A DNA stretch of 64,000 bases from NCBI GenBank assembly GCA_027574665.1, contig CM050666.1, positions 5,518,001-5,582,000 on the forward strand, given 5' to 3'. The position numbers and the translations under genes were made by a program. The notes under the pieces were generated by a model, which was given only the letters and a program-made list of their open reading frames with translations, had not been told where the DNA came from and did no database searches. This document shows, piece after piece, positions 1 through 9,955 of the stretch (position 1 is the first letter of the stretch; each line of letters begins with the position of its first letter). Source of the DNA: Rhynochetos jubatus (Eukaryota > Chordata > Aves > Eurypygiformes > Rhynochetidae).

Positions 1-1386
1 GCAATGTTTTGAACTCGTTAGCAAGAGCCATTGGAGAACACGGTTGAAAAGCAGCCCGAGCTCTTACAAAGAGCCCACGGTGTGCGGAAGAGGTGAGCAC
101 CCAGTGCCAGGCTGCTAGCGTGCAGCGCTCCGGACCTCTTCCCATTTTAGCTGTTCTTCCAAAAACATAAAGTTCCTTTGGACGAAAAACCCCAAACCCC
201 TCACGGCCAGGCAACTCGTAGGGTTCGTGATGTCGAGGGTGACACCTGCACCAGGCACAATCGGCTCCTGCCCAGGGAGCGTGGGGCGGGCAGGCCAGCG
301 CCGCCCTCCGGTTAAAAACGAGCCGCGTGGCGCGGGCTCTGGCGTGGCTCAGTGGTGCGTGCAAAGCAGCTCCGGCCACTGTCACACAAGGACTTGAACT
401 CAGCAGGAGCAGCCACCCCTGCCCGCTCCACGCTTACAAAAGAGGATATGCTAGGTCAACTGGAAAATTCTGGAAGAAATCCCTGCTGCTAACGAGGCGC
501 AATTGGTGCAGGTCTGCAAAGATGGGTCGCATCAATCCAGCAGCTCGTTCCCACGGGGAGGTGGTCCCTCTGCCCCAGCACCCCCTGTTCCCGGCTGCCA
601 GTCCCTGAGTCAGCTCACGGAGGCCGCAGACAGCCACCTCCAGCGCAGCCGTACCCGCTCAGGCACGCGACAGACTGAGCCCTGGAGCTCATGGGAGCTG
701 ATGGGCTGCACGACTGGTACAAGCCCTTTGGTGGCAAAGAATTTAACCCTGAAGTGGCTCAGGGTGTCTGACTGTGCCCTGGGAGAGGTCTGGCCATGTC
801 AAAGAAACACCCGCCCTGCTCTTTTTCATCCAGAGATCACTTGTCACCTCCTGACCTCTCAGGCTTCATCCAGCCACCCTAACTGCAGCGCAAGGGACCA
901 TCATTTCTCCATCCTTCTTGCCATGGGTCCTTTCCACATCTTTCTCCCAAACCTTTTTGCTGGCATCCCAAAAGCACTAGGAACATCAGCAGTGCCAGAC
1001 AGGTCCATCTCTCCTGGGACCAAGTGTAGGTCCCAGAGGAAGAGTGGCAGAACCAGGCAAACATATCAGCCCAGCGTACTCCCATGGCCTCCAACAGTTC
1101 ACGTCTCCGGGAGTTCCTGAGCTAGAAGAGATGTCCCGAACAGCCCTCCGTGGATTTTTCTTCCATTATTTGTTTAGTCACATTTTAAGCCCCAAACCTG
1201 CTAGTACCAGTGAAAAGAGAATACATGCTTTTATACAGACAAGCATCTACAACGCATTTCACCCACTCGCATTTGTATCAAACCCCATTAACTTTATCCT
1301 TGCCTGTTCCCTTGAGGCCAGCTATGAAGCTCGTTTTCAATTGGGCTTCATCATGGCTCAGGAACTAGCGGCTTTTTCCTCGTCTT
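1..1386. other. 5' flank of SIRT4, no gene seen
   Basis: I see no exon with convincing splice sites or recognisable protein here. A small GC-rich patch lies around 240-340. Open frames in this stretch are short and unlike known proteins. In human the next gene on this side is PXN, transcribed away from SIRT4; none of its exons is recognisable here. Confidence 0.5.
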
Positions 1387-1390
1387 TGAA

Positions 1391-1443
1391 GCATGGGAAT
1401 TGTAGTCTTTGTGCTTCGCTTCCTAGTGAACCACATTTCCCAG
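1391..1443. promoter_or_regulatory. ZNF143/THAP11-like promoter motifs (putative SIRT4 promoter)
   Basis: Positions 1391-1406, read on the minus strand, give ACTACAATTCCC followed by ATGC, close to the conserved ACTACAAnTCCCAGnATGC promoter motif. A second, weaker copy in the opposite orientation (CCACATTTCCCAG) lies at 1431-1443. Such motifs usually sit within 200 bp of a transcription start. A good splice donor follows at 1507. The pair therefore probably marks the SIRT4 promoter, although it lies 2.5 kb upstream of the start codon. Confidence 0.5.
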
Positions 1444-1506
1444 AAAACTCCTCTCCCGGGAGGCCAGCCCTTTCCTGCGGCTGTCGGCAGGGCAGCGTTA
1501 TGAGAG
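1444..1506 (+). other. SIRT4: candidate noncoding first exon of SIRT4 (5' end unknown)
   Basis: A strong donor (AGAG then GTAAGG) begins at 1507, just downstream of the promoter motifs. The SIRT4 coding exon starts at an acceptor (3962) only six bases before its ATG, so an upstream 5'UTR exon must exist, and this is the best candidate seen. The start coordinate is a guess. An ATG at 1500-1502 would, after splicing, read out of frame across the SIRT4 start codon. Confidence 0.4.
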
Positions 1507-3961
1507 GTAAGGTTATTCCCCACACCCCTCTTCTTCCTTCGTTAGATGCGTTCGGTTCGGCTGTTACCCCCCCCGCCCCCCCCCCTTTATTACAGCAGGG
1601 AGACTCGGGGCTGTCCCTCTGAACTTCTGGCCATGTGTAGAAACCTATCTTCTGCCTGGAACTGGTCTGATCTGGCTGTGGAGCATCTTGGATGCGTGCT
1701 AAAAGCAAAGTAACCTCGGCTCTCCACAGCGACGTTTAGAGTTTCACTTCCTCTGTTACAGTAGTTACGTTTGCAAGGCAGCTTTGCATCTCGCAGGACG
1801 TAGTCTGCCCTTGAAGTTTCTCTCCCACCCTGTCCTACGCTTCGCAGTGGCTCTTAACCGTGGCTCGCTCTTTGCATGCTGTGCCTACCGCTGCCTTCTC
1901 TCTCACGGGCCAATCCATACTGGATCCCCATCGGTCCCCCTCGAAACACTTCCTTCTGAGAGCTCTTGTGATGCTAAGGGACAGGAGTGGAGAATTTTCA
2001 TCAGGTAAAGCAATTTAAACTCTGTCAGACTGGCCTAACAGCCTTTGGGGAGCATCATGACAGAAGTTGTTCGCAAAGGGAATTACAGTTTATTGGGAGA
2101 CTTTGTCCCTTTTAATTAATTCATATGGAGATTCAAACCTCTTCAGAAGGAAGGCCCAACACAACTCCTGCTAAACAACAAAACAAGGCAAAAATCCTTT
2201 ATTTCTTAGCAGAATCCACTGCTTAGATTTAACAACGGATGGAGGACTGTGGAGGAAGTCCAGTCTTCCCTGTAATTCAACTGATGATGAAACAAAGCCT
2301 TGACAACTGGAGATTAACTGAGACAAATCTGCTCTTTGCCACTAGCATCAGTTTAGTATCATGATATTAACAGCTGAACACCCAAACTTATAGTTAAATA
2401 TTGCTCCATTTACTAAGTACTGGTACTCGAGGCAAAGCAATTTAGGTGCAGCAGGAGTTTAAAGCCGTCCAGCCACCAAAGCACAGGGTATCAAAAGTAC
2501 TTGGGTGCCAGCCTTTTAGACAAGTAAGCTCACTGCCTGAATGCCTGTGACTTTCTGGGAGCTGGCACAGATCTCTCAGGCACTGCAGGGTTCCTGCGGG
2601 CAGCGTTCGGGAAACTGCCCACTTCCTGCAACCATTTGACAGCTCACAAGCTGCGCAGGGCCCTCCCTCAGCCCACTGCCTGTAGCACCTGAGAGGGATC
2701 TGCTCCAGCAGCTGAGGGCTCCCAGTGAGTCCCAGTCCCTTAGGTGTCCTCCCAGTGATTTCTGGTGGTGAGGGCAGAAGGGTGCGTGGGCATGAATCTG
2801 GGTGTCCCATGGCACCCAGCAAGCTTTAAGCACCAGACTACCTGGGGCCTGTTGCAATGAGATCACCCTCTTTTAGCAGTAATTAACATCCTTCCTCCAG
2901 CTTCCGGGTCTCGTACAAGCCCCCCTGCTAAGGGAGGTGGTGGGAGGCAGAAATACCAGACGGTCAATTCTCAGTACTGTTTCTTTCAAAGATTTTTGTG
3001 CTTTGTATGCAAAACCACAGGCACAGAAAAAAATAGTTTTAAAATAGTGAAATGGAGAAGGGAGAACGACAGACTGTCAGAAGACCAAACAAAATCAAGG
3101 TCCAAACCAATCCGTTCCTGTCGCAACAGGAACTGCACAGTTCCAGGCTACTTGTCAGCAAAGCCATCCTGCCTGTCCCTAAAAGGGCATGCTGTTCCTC
3201 CCTTGAAGCAGGACATCCCTCCCATTCCTACCACCCACCCACATTTGGGTGATCCCTTCTGTCTCAGCAAAGCCCCCTGTTCCTACTGGAGAAGCAAAGT
3301 CAGCTCCACTGACTCTGGGGAGATGGCACCCACAAAGGAGGAGGTGCCAGAGGCATTTTGGCAACATCCTGATCATCTTCAGTCCCATTTCAAGGCCTGT
3401 TCTGCACCAGGACTTTGAGCAACATTTCAAGGTTGGTTTTTTCTGCCTTCCAACAACCCATGCAAAGGATGGGTTAAATAGAAAAGACTGATTTGGAGCA
3501 GGCAGAATGTTAAGAAAGCAGAGCAAGGGTCTCTTCTGGGATGGTACCAGGCAGGCAGTGCCTCTGGGGTGGGGCGCTTGGCCTCCCTGCCATTTCTCCT
3601 CTGCCCTGTTGCACCTACCTGGGAAAGGCTTTGCCTGCTCAGGTCTTTCTGGGCTCTTGAGAAGTCCCCTTGGGCAGCCATCCTTCACACCAGGGTAGAA
3701 GGGCAGGAATCCTGCAAGTCAGGGGTGCTAAGTTTGTCCTTGTACCTTCATCAGTCTTCAGTGTTGCCCTCTGTGAAAGGGACAGACGAACACTGTCCTC
3801 AGGTGGTGGGCTTTAACATTTCCAAATGTGTTCCTTTACTAAAAAGAGAAAGAGCAAAGATACTTATCAGAATAATTTTCCGGAGAATCCCAAGAAAATG
3901 GAATTAAGGACATGCTCTTTGCTTTCTTTTACCTGCCATGTGTTCTGTCCTTGGCTTTTAG

Positions 3962-4467
3962 CTGAACATGTTCTCTGCCAGGAAGTTGTCAAGACTTTGC
4001 AGAGCCATCAGATCCCATCATTTCAGATCCCATTCTGTATCCAGGACCTCTCCAAACTTGGCTTTCGTGCCAGCCTGTCTTCCCCCGGATCCTGTGGAAG
4101 TAGAGAAGCTGCAGCGCTTTGTTTCTGACTCCAAGAGGCTGTTTGTAATGACTGGAGCTGGAATCTCGACTGAATCAGGGATCCCAGATTACCGCTCTGA
4201 AGGTGTGGGGCTCTATGCCAGGACAGACAGACGGCCCATCCAGCACGCTGAGTTTGTGCGCAGTGCCAGTACCCGGCAGCGGTACTGGGCAAGGAACTTT
4301 GTGGGCTGGCCTCAGTTCTCCTCCCACCAGCCAAACACAGCACACCTGGTACTAAGAGACTGGGAGAAGCTGGGGAAGCTGCACTGGCTGGTGACCCAGA
4401 ACGTGGATGCCCTTCACGCCAAAGCCGGGAGCCAGCGCGTGACAGAACTGCACGGCTGCACGCACAG
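3962..4467 (+). CDS. SIRT4: SIRT4 exon with start codon
   Basis: The acceptor is a pyrimidine-rich tract ending TTTTAG at 3961. Six 5'UTR bases precede ATG at 3968. The exon encodes the presequence, the Rossmann-fold start and the catalytic ELHGC segment, and ends in phase 2 inside an Arg codon at a GTACTC donor. Confidence 0.93.
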
Positions 4468-6718
4468 GTACTCTCTGTCGCCAGAGGGAGGATGGTTAAT
4501 CCCCCAGTCTCTGGTTCAGGGTGACTGACAGGCAGGTGCAGTGTTAGCTGCTGAGAAAGGAGGCAAAATATCAGTGCTACGTTCCTGGAGGTGACATGCT
4601 GAAAGCTGTTGTTGGGCTGGGGTGGAGAAAAAGATCACAAAACAGTGCTGTTCACAGCTCAGTATTTAAGAAACACGAACATCACTCCATTTTTTGGGGA
4701 CGTTATTTGGATCATTTCCCTGGGAGCCTGCCATCAGTCAGAACTCCCCCTTGCCTTGCTACAGCAAATGTCCTCTCAGTGAAGAGGACAAGGGGATCCT
4801 GAGGATGCAAGGATTATCCAGGGCTAAGCAGAGTGGATAGTGCCAGAAGTGCACAGAGTGAGTGGATTGGAGAGGGACCACCACAGCCTGGCTGTGATCA
4901 GCCAAAGTCTCCAGACGAGAAAGCACAGCCTGAAGTGGGAGGGAGGATGCACAATAGGGTTCAAAGCGATTCCTCTAGAGCATTCCTACAAGCAACAGTC
5001 AGAGGTAGAAAGGCAGTGCCTTGACCTGTACTATTTGGTAAATAAATGTGGATAATGACAACAGACCTTCTAAGGAAGAAGTTCCAGGCTCCAGATCTTC
5101 AGCTGACGTGAAACTCTCCATGAAGACTTTGCTCTGAATTTCAGGGTTTTCTGCCTGGCCTGCGGAGACCAGATCTTGCGCTCTGAGCTTCAGGAGCACT
5201 TTGAAGCTCTGAATCCTACTTGGAAAGCTGAAGCGTTCGGTGTGGCTCCAGATGGAGATGTCTTCCTGACGGATGAGCAGGTGCGCAATTTCCAAGTCCC
5301 AGCCTGCCATAAATGTGGTGGAATCCTGAAGCCTGACGTGACATTCTTTGGAGACACAGTGAGCCGGGAAAAAGTGAATTTTGTGCATCAACGCCTGGCA
5401 GAATCAGACTCCATGCTGGTGGCAGGATCCTCCATGCAGGTAAGCAGGCCTTCCTCCCACACTGCATTCCCATTTCTGTGCTACTCTAGCTGCAACAATC
5501 CTTGGTCCCACAATTTAGAACTAATTGCTCGTGGCTCAAAACAGCCTCTCCAGGGCTTCGCTGTATTTTATTCTTACTGTGGTTGAAATCTGGCTTCACA
5601 GTTGGCCTGTTTGGGCTTCCCTGTCACTCTGTTGCCAGGTTCATGCGGCTACGAATAACTCCATGCACACAGAGTGCTCTCTGCTACCTCCTCCACTGTA
5701 GGTTCAGAGTCGTCCATAAAGCCAAGATACCTGACACAACTCAGTCCCGCAGAGATCACCACCCCACTCTTTTTTTATTTTTTTAGCCTTTGGCAGCTTT
5801 TTAGGCACACTGTGTGAAATATCACATTTTAGGACCTCTAATTCCCAATTAAATCCAGATGAAGAGAGCAGAAATATCTCTGGTTTCTGCTCAGGATTGT
5901 CCTTTGTATCACGATGTGTTTTCTCCATTAGGTATCTATAAGGTAAAGGTAGTTTAGAAACCCCTGTTGTTTAACCCCTGGAAGCTTTTGGAATTGAGTT
6001 TGTATAAGAGAAATTTTTCCAGGAACAAGTTCTATTACACTAAAAAAAAAATACCCCCAACGCCTCCCAGAACAAGATAAAACCAAGGCTGCCTGATTGT
6101 GGTTCTCTTGGCTTCAGGATACTGGAGACAAATTCCTTGAGCTTGCACTTCTTAAGCTTATAATCCATTGTACAGGAATGATTGAAATGCCTTGGGTTCG
6201 GTTTTGTACTACCTAAGCTGGGCCATGTGAGAACCATCAAAGTAGAAGCATTTAAGTACCTGTAAAACTGCTGCAGAGATTTGCTAAAAGACAAGGCCAT
6301 TTCCCTTCAACGCACTGTGAAGTTTCAGTTTCTTTGAAACTGCAAATCCGTCACTGACAGGAGTTGAAAGCTGTTCTTTTTGTACACTCCTGAATGAAGG
6401 ATTTTCCTGCCTAAATGAAGTGTAGTCACCTAACACAGCATGTACATACGGTTTCTTTTCCCACTGCCAACAGCTACTATTTTACTTTCCTTCCTCCTTT
6501 CTGTAGCTCTCTGCCTAAGCTACCAGTAATTTTGTCTTCTGGTATTCCCGCAGGTGTACTCCGCCTACAGGTTTGCTCTCGCTGCCCGGGAGAAGCAGCT
6601 GCCAATTGCGATCCTTAACATTGGGCCCACAAGGTCAGATCACTTTGCATCCTTAAAACTGAATTCCCGCTGTGGAGAGCTGCTGCCTTTGATCGTTGCA
6701 TGTGACCCAACAAACTGA
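3968..6718 (+). CDS. SIRT4: SIRT4, mitochondrial NAD-dependent sirtuin (whole gene, 3 coding exons)
   Basis: Coding exons are 3968-4467, 5145-5439 and 6554-6718 (500+295+165 nt), giving 319 residues against 314 in human. The family removes acyl groups and ADP-ribosylates targets in the mitochondrial matrix, including glutamate dehydrogenase. Residues 1-30 are rich in Arg, Ser and His with almost no acids, as in a mitochondrial presequence. The NAD-binding TGAGIST motif is at 62-68, TQNVD at 143-147 and the catalytic His at 162 in ELHGC. Zinc ligands are Cys170, Cys173, Cys221 and Cys224. LNIGPTRSD near the C-terminus matches SIRT4 specifically. All introns have GT/AG ends and compatible phases (2 and 0). 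The start was chosen because it follows the acceptor and opens the presequence. No sign of damage. Confidence 0.97.
5145..5439 (+). CDS. SIRT4: SIRT4 middle coding exon (zinc module)
   Basis: It begins after ATTTCAG and ends before GTAAGC. It carries both zinc CxxC pairs (CLAC, CHKC), the KPDVTFFGD segment and GSSMQ. Human SIRT4 has Leu where this protein has Met in GSSMQ, a conservative change. Confidence 0.95.
6554..6718 (+). CDS. SIRT4: SIRT4 last coding exon
   Basis: Acceptor CCCGCAG ends at 6553 and the TGA is at 6716-6718. It encodes the last 54 residues, including [12 protein letters not shown] and the closing helix. The C-terminus (DPTN) is a few residues longer than the human DPC ending. 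Confidence 0.95.
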   Translation: MYSAYRFALAAREKQLPIAILNIGPTRSDHFASLKLNSRCGELLPLIVACDPTN

Positions 6719-7859
6719 GCTTCAGAAACTATCAGGAGTAGAATTATCTCTACAGGGTGAGCACCTTCCCTGCTCAGTCACCTTACAGGGTAAGAAGATG
6801 GATTCCCATCAGATGCCGAGGCCGGGATGCGCTGACTACAGACACGTTCCCACAATGCGCGCCAAAACGTGGCTGTAGGTTTTCATCTGTAGCTGGTATG
6901 CTCTGACGGGCCATGATACTGTTTCCCGTGATTATAACCAAAAAGCATACTAAGTGCTAATGCCCCCAGAAAATTGGGCAAGAGTAGCCAGAAGCCTCGG
7001 GCAGTGCTGAGTTCCAATCCATTTGCCACAACCAGAACACTAGAGGGGCTCATCCCTGGGTTCAGAGAACCTGATCAGCACCGTTGCCTTTGCAACTGGC
7101 AGTTCGAAAGCTGTGCCTGGTTGAATGGATCCAGCTAATCCTCATCAAAACAATGCTGTTTAAAATTATCGATTCCATCGATAAAGCAGCTTCTTCCCTC
7201 CCCTCCTGCAGGACACATCATCCGGAAAGATGAAAACCTCAGTCCAAGGGGCGGCTGTGGGATCCAATCCCTGATGGCACCAGGAGAGGGCAGCAAGCCT
7301 CGCACGTCTCAACCAGACCAGTTTTCTCCACTGAAACCATCCTCACTTCCCAGGAAACAGGCTGATGGGGAAAAAAGACCTTTTTGGCCTTACCTTGCCA
7401 TTGCAAACAGTGCCTTTCCTTCTCATTGGCTGTGACAGGATAATCAGACTACCATATGCGAGACGGAATACCTGATCATTGTTCCCAGAGAACTAGGGAC
7501 AGGGATTTTGACTGAGAAACTTGCGGCTGTAGCACAGGAGGGCCATGCGGAAAACCACGGTGTCTGCTGGAAGATCCAACACCACTAGCCGTCAGCTGTG
7601 CAGGGTGCAAAGAGGAAGAGGAGGCAGGAGGAACTGCGGCTGTCATTTTAAAAACAGGTTCAGAATAGAAGCTGAACAAGAATACTGCTCGTGTAAGAAA
7701 TTATTTGAAAGCACAGACTGCAAGGCGGATGTCTTGTAGCTAGAAGGGGAAGTCAGCACTTCTCTCAGCTGTCAGTTGGCAAGCTGAACGATCTGAACCC
7801 TTTAAAAATATTGCTGAGATGCCAGAGGGGTTGCTTTAAACTAATCTGACCGGCACTGC

Positions 7860-8260
7860 TTTCCGTGTGGCTGCTGTGTTTTCCAGAATGCATTTTCTGA
7901 AGATGTTATTTAATTAATGAATAGCTAAGTAGTAAATTAAAATTGTTTACAAGACGGATACTATTTGCATTGTAATTTCCTTTCCCTCCCATGATTTATT
8001 TAAGTACAATCTCAATAGCCAGTTTAGATTCATTTTTTTTCCCATTGCAAAAATCCAGGATGTAATTACTAACAGCTGATGAATTAAGAGAGAAATACAA
8101 TTAAATCTGTACAATAGGTCTCCCTCAGGAGGTAATCTCAAGCTATTAATAGATGTAATTTTCCACACTCCTAACAGGGGATCTGTCACTACTGGGTTGA
8201 TTTTTTGTTGATCCTTAGGGTGGTAATTTAAGAAATATTAAACCATTAATGGCCCAAAAG
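7860..8260. promoter_or_regulatory. AT-rich block with POU/homeodomain motifs, possible enhancer
   Basis: An octamer ATTTGCAT sits at 7963-7970, amid several TAATTA/TTAATTAAT homeodomain cores and CATTG-type SOX cores. The composition contrasts with the GC-richer flanks and there is no coding or repeat signature. It resembles a conserved non-coding enhancer, but conservation cannot be seen from one sequence. Confidence 0.3.
7936..7941 (+). terminator. possible SIRT4 poly(A) signal (ATTAAA)
   Basis: First ATTAAA variant seen downstream of the SIRT4 stop, 1.2 kb away and inside an AT-rich block where it may arise by chance. Human SIRT4 has a much shorter 3'UTR, so a noncanonical signal closer to the stop is equally possible. 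Confidence 0.2.
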
Positions 8261-9885
8261 ACAGAAGCTTCCCCAGACCAGAACGCTAAATTTTTGACCC
8301 AACCTCTGCATGAAACTACTGCTCCCCTTCTGGCTGTGAAGGAGATTCATTGTTGGGGTCTTCCCAATGCCCCAGTCCCACTCTCCACATAACATGCCTT
8401 GTATTCATATTTTGACAAGAACTGTAACAAGCAGTTGGAAGCAAGGATGCCGGAGTCATCCGCAGAAAGGTCAAGTAGCAAAGCAAGGACAACCGACCGC
8501 GTGATGCAAAGGTCTTTTTTGCTTTGTCATTGATTCAGATCTATGCTAGGCAGGAGCAAGTAAAGCACACAATCTAGGGGACACTTAGGCACCCAACTTC
8601 TGCAGAAGGCAGAGGAATTAAGGTATGTAACAGGTTTCAAGATTTGGCTATTATGGGCCAGAGGAGAGGAGGCTTCACGTAGAAGCCCAGCAAGAGAAGT
8701 TTGGGACCCCTACCTGCATTCTGCTCTCATTTATGGAGATCCCACCTTGGCTGTTTGTTCCCCGTGCTTTCGCCTGTGACTGGCGCACGATCCCCTTGCA
8801 CCACATCTACGCAGGAGGGTGGGTAAAAGGCTGTTAGGGGGCACTGCTGCTCCGTTCCCCAATACACCAGGCAGTAGAGCTGCTGCTGGCTCCAGCTCTG
8901 CATCCCAATAGCGTGCGCCATAAGAGGAGGGCGAGGCCTTCCCCGTCCCTCACGGGCACCTACACCTCCTTCCCCATAAAGTGGTTGAGATGGTTCACCC
9001 GCTGAATGCTGCGTGCAAGCACTGGTGTGGTGGTGTGACTGCAGAGTAGCGGTATCGCGGGGTTGGTACAGCCTAAGGGCATTGAGTAGACTACTTCGGC
9101 AGAGGGTTAAGTGTAATAGGACGAGGGAGAGGGAAAGGCCCTGTAGCGTTAGTGGCTTCTGGTCACTGGAGGGTGCAGGTGGAACGGGTCAGCCCACACC
9201 GGTATGAAACTATCTTTGCCTTGTCCCCTGCTCCCAGATGCTTCTCCCCATGCAACTGCCAGCGTGAGCTGCAGGAGCTCAGGGAAAGCACCAGAAAGGT
9301 GGCTGCTGTTCTGTGGCCCTTTTTTTTTTTTTGGAAGATATTATCCAAGATCAACTGTTTTGCTGCTGGATACAGTATCGTACGTCCCTCCCTTTTATCA
9401 CCACCTGAGCAGAAACCACTTGCTGCAACTGCAAGTTTCTACAGGAGAAACACGTTCACTTGCTTTCCAAGACATCTGATTGACCTTCCATTTCGCAGGG
9501 CATCACTAAAACTGATTTCCTGGATTTTTTGGGGTGATTTTCATGAGCCACAAGCTCCACATCCCATCACCCCCTTTAAAACAAGCTTTCCTCTTTGATC
9601 AGCTCTTCACAGCTCCACATTTCCCTCTGACGGAAAGGGCCAATCGCCGTGAAGCTGGCAGAGCTTCAGGAATCATCTTCAGCCCGTTTGTCCCTGTGCA
9701 GCTCAATCAATGGAGGTTGTTATTCCCCTTCATGCCAGGCTGCAAAAATGCAGCAAAACCATTTGCTTCTTGTCTCAGCCCCAGGGCTGCTTTCCCCAAG
9801 CAACAACGGGACTCGCTGAGAAGGCAGCCTTAACCCCACTTGTGCGATAGCCTCCGTTTCCTGAGGATCCCCCAGCCCTCCTTAC

Positions 9886-9955
9886 CTGCCAGCACAGCTG
9901 TAGTAGCAGAAGGTGTGCAGAGAGACGAGGAGCCTCGCTGCGGCCAGGGTCAGTC
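9886..9955 (-). other. isolated exon-like segment
   Basis: On the minus strand a pyrimidine-rich acceptor ending CCCGCACAG precedes 70 bases followed by an excellent donor (GGCAG then GTAAGG). Two of its three frames are open, and neither peptide is recognisable. It could be a further exon of the coiled-coil gene at 14.6-16.4 kb, a noncoding RNA exon, or chance. Confidence 0.2.

Noticed and set aside
1..1300. Possible PXN exon at the left edge
   Set aside because: Expected neighbour by synteny, but no LIM or LD-motif coding sequence is visible.
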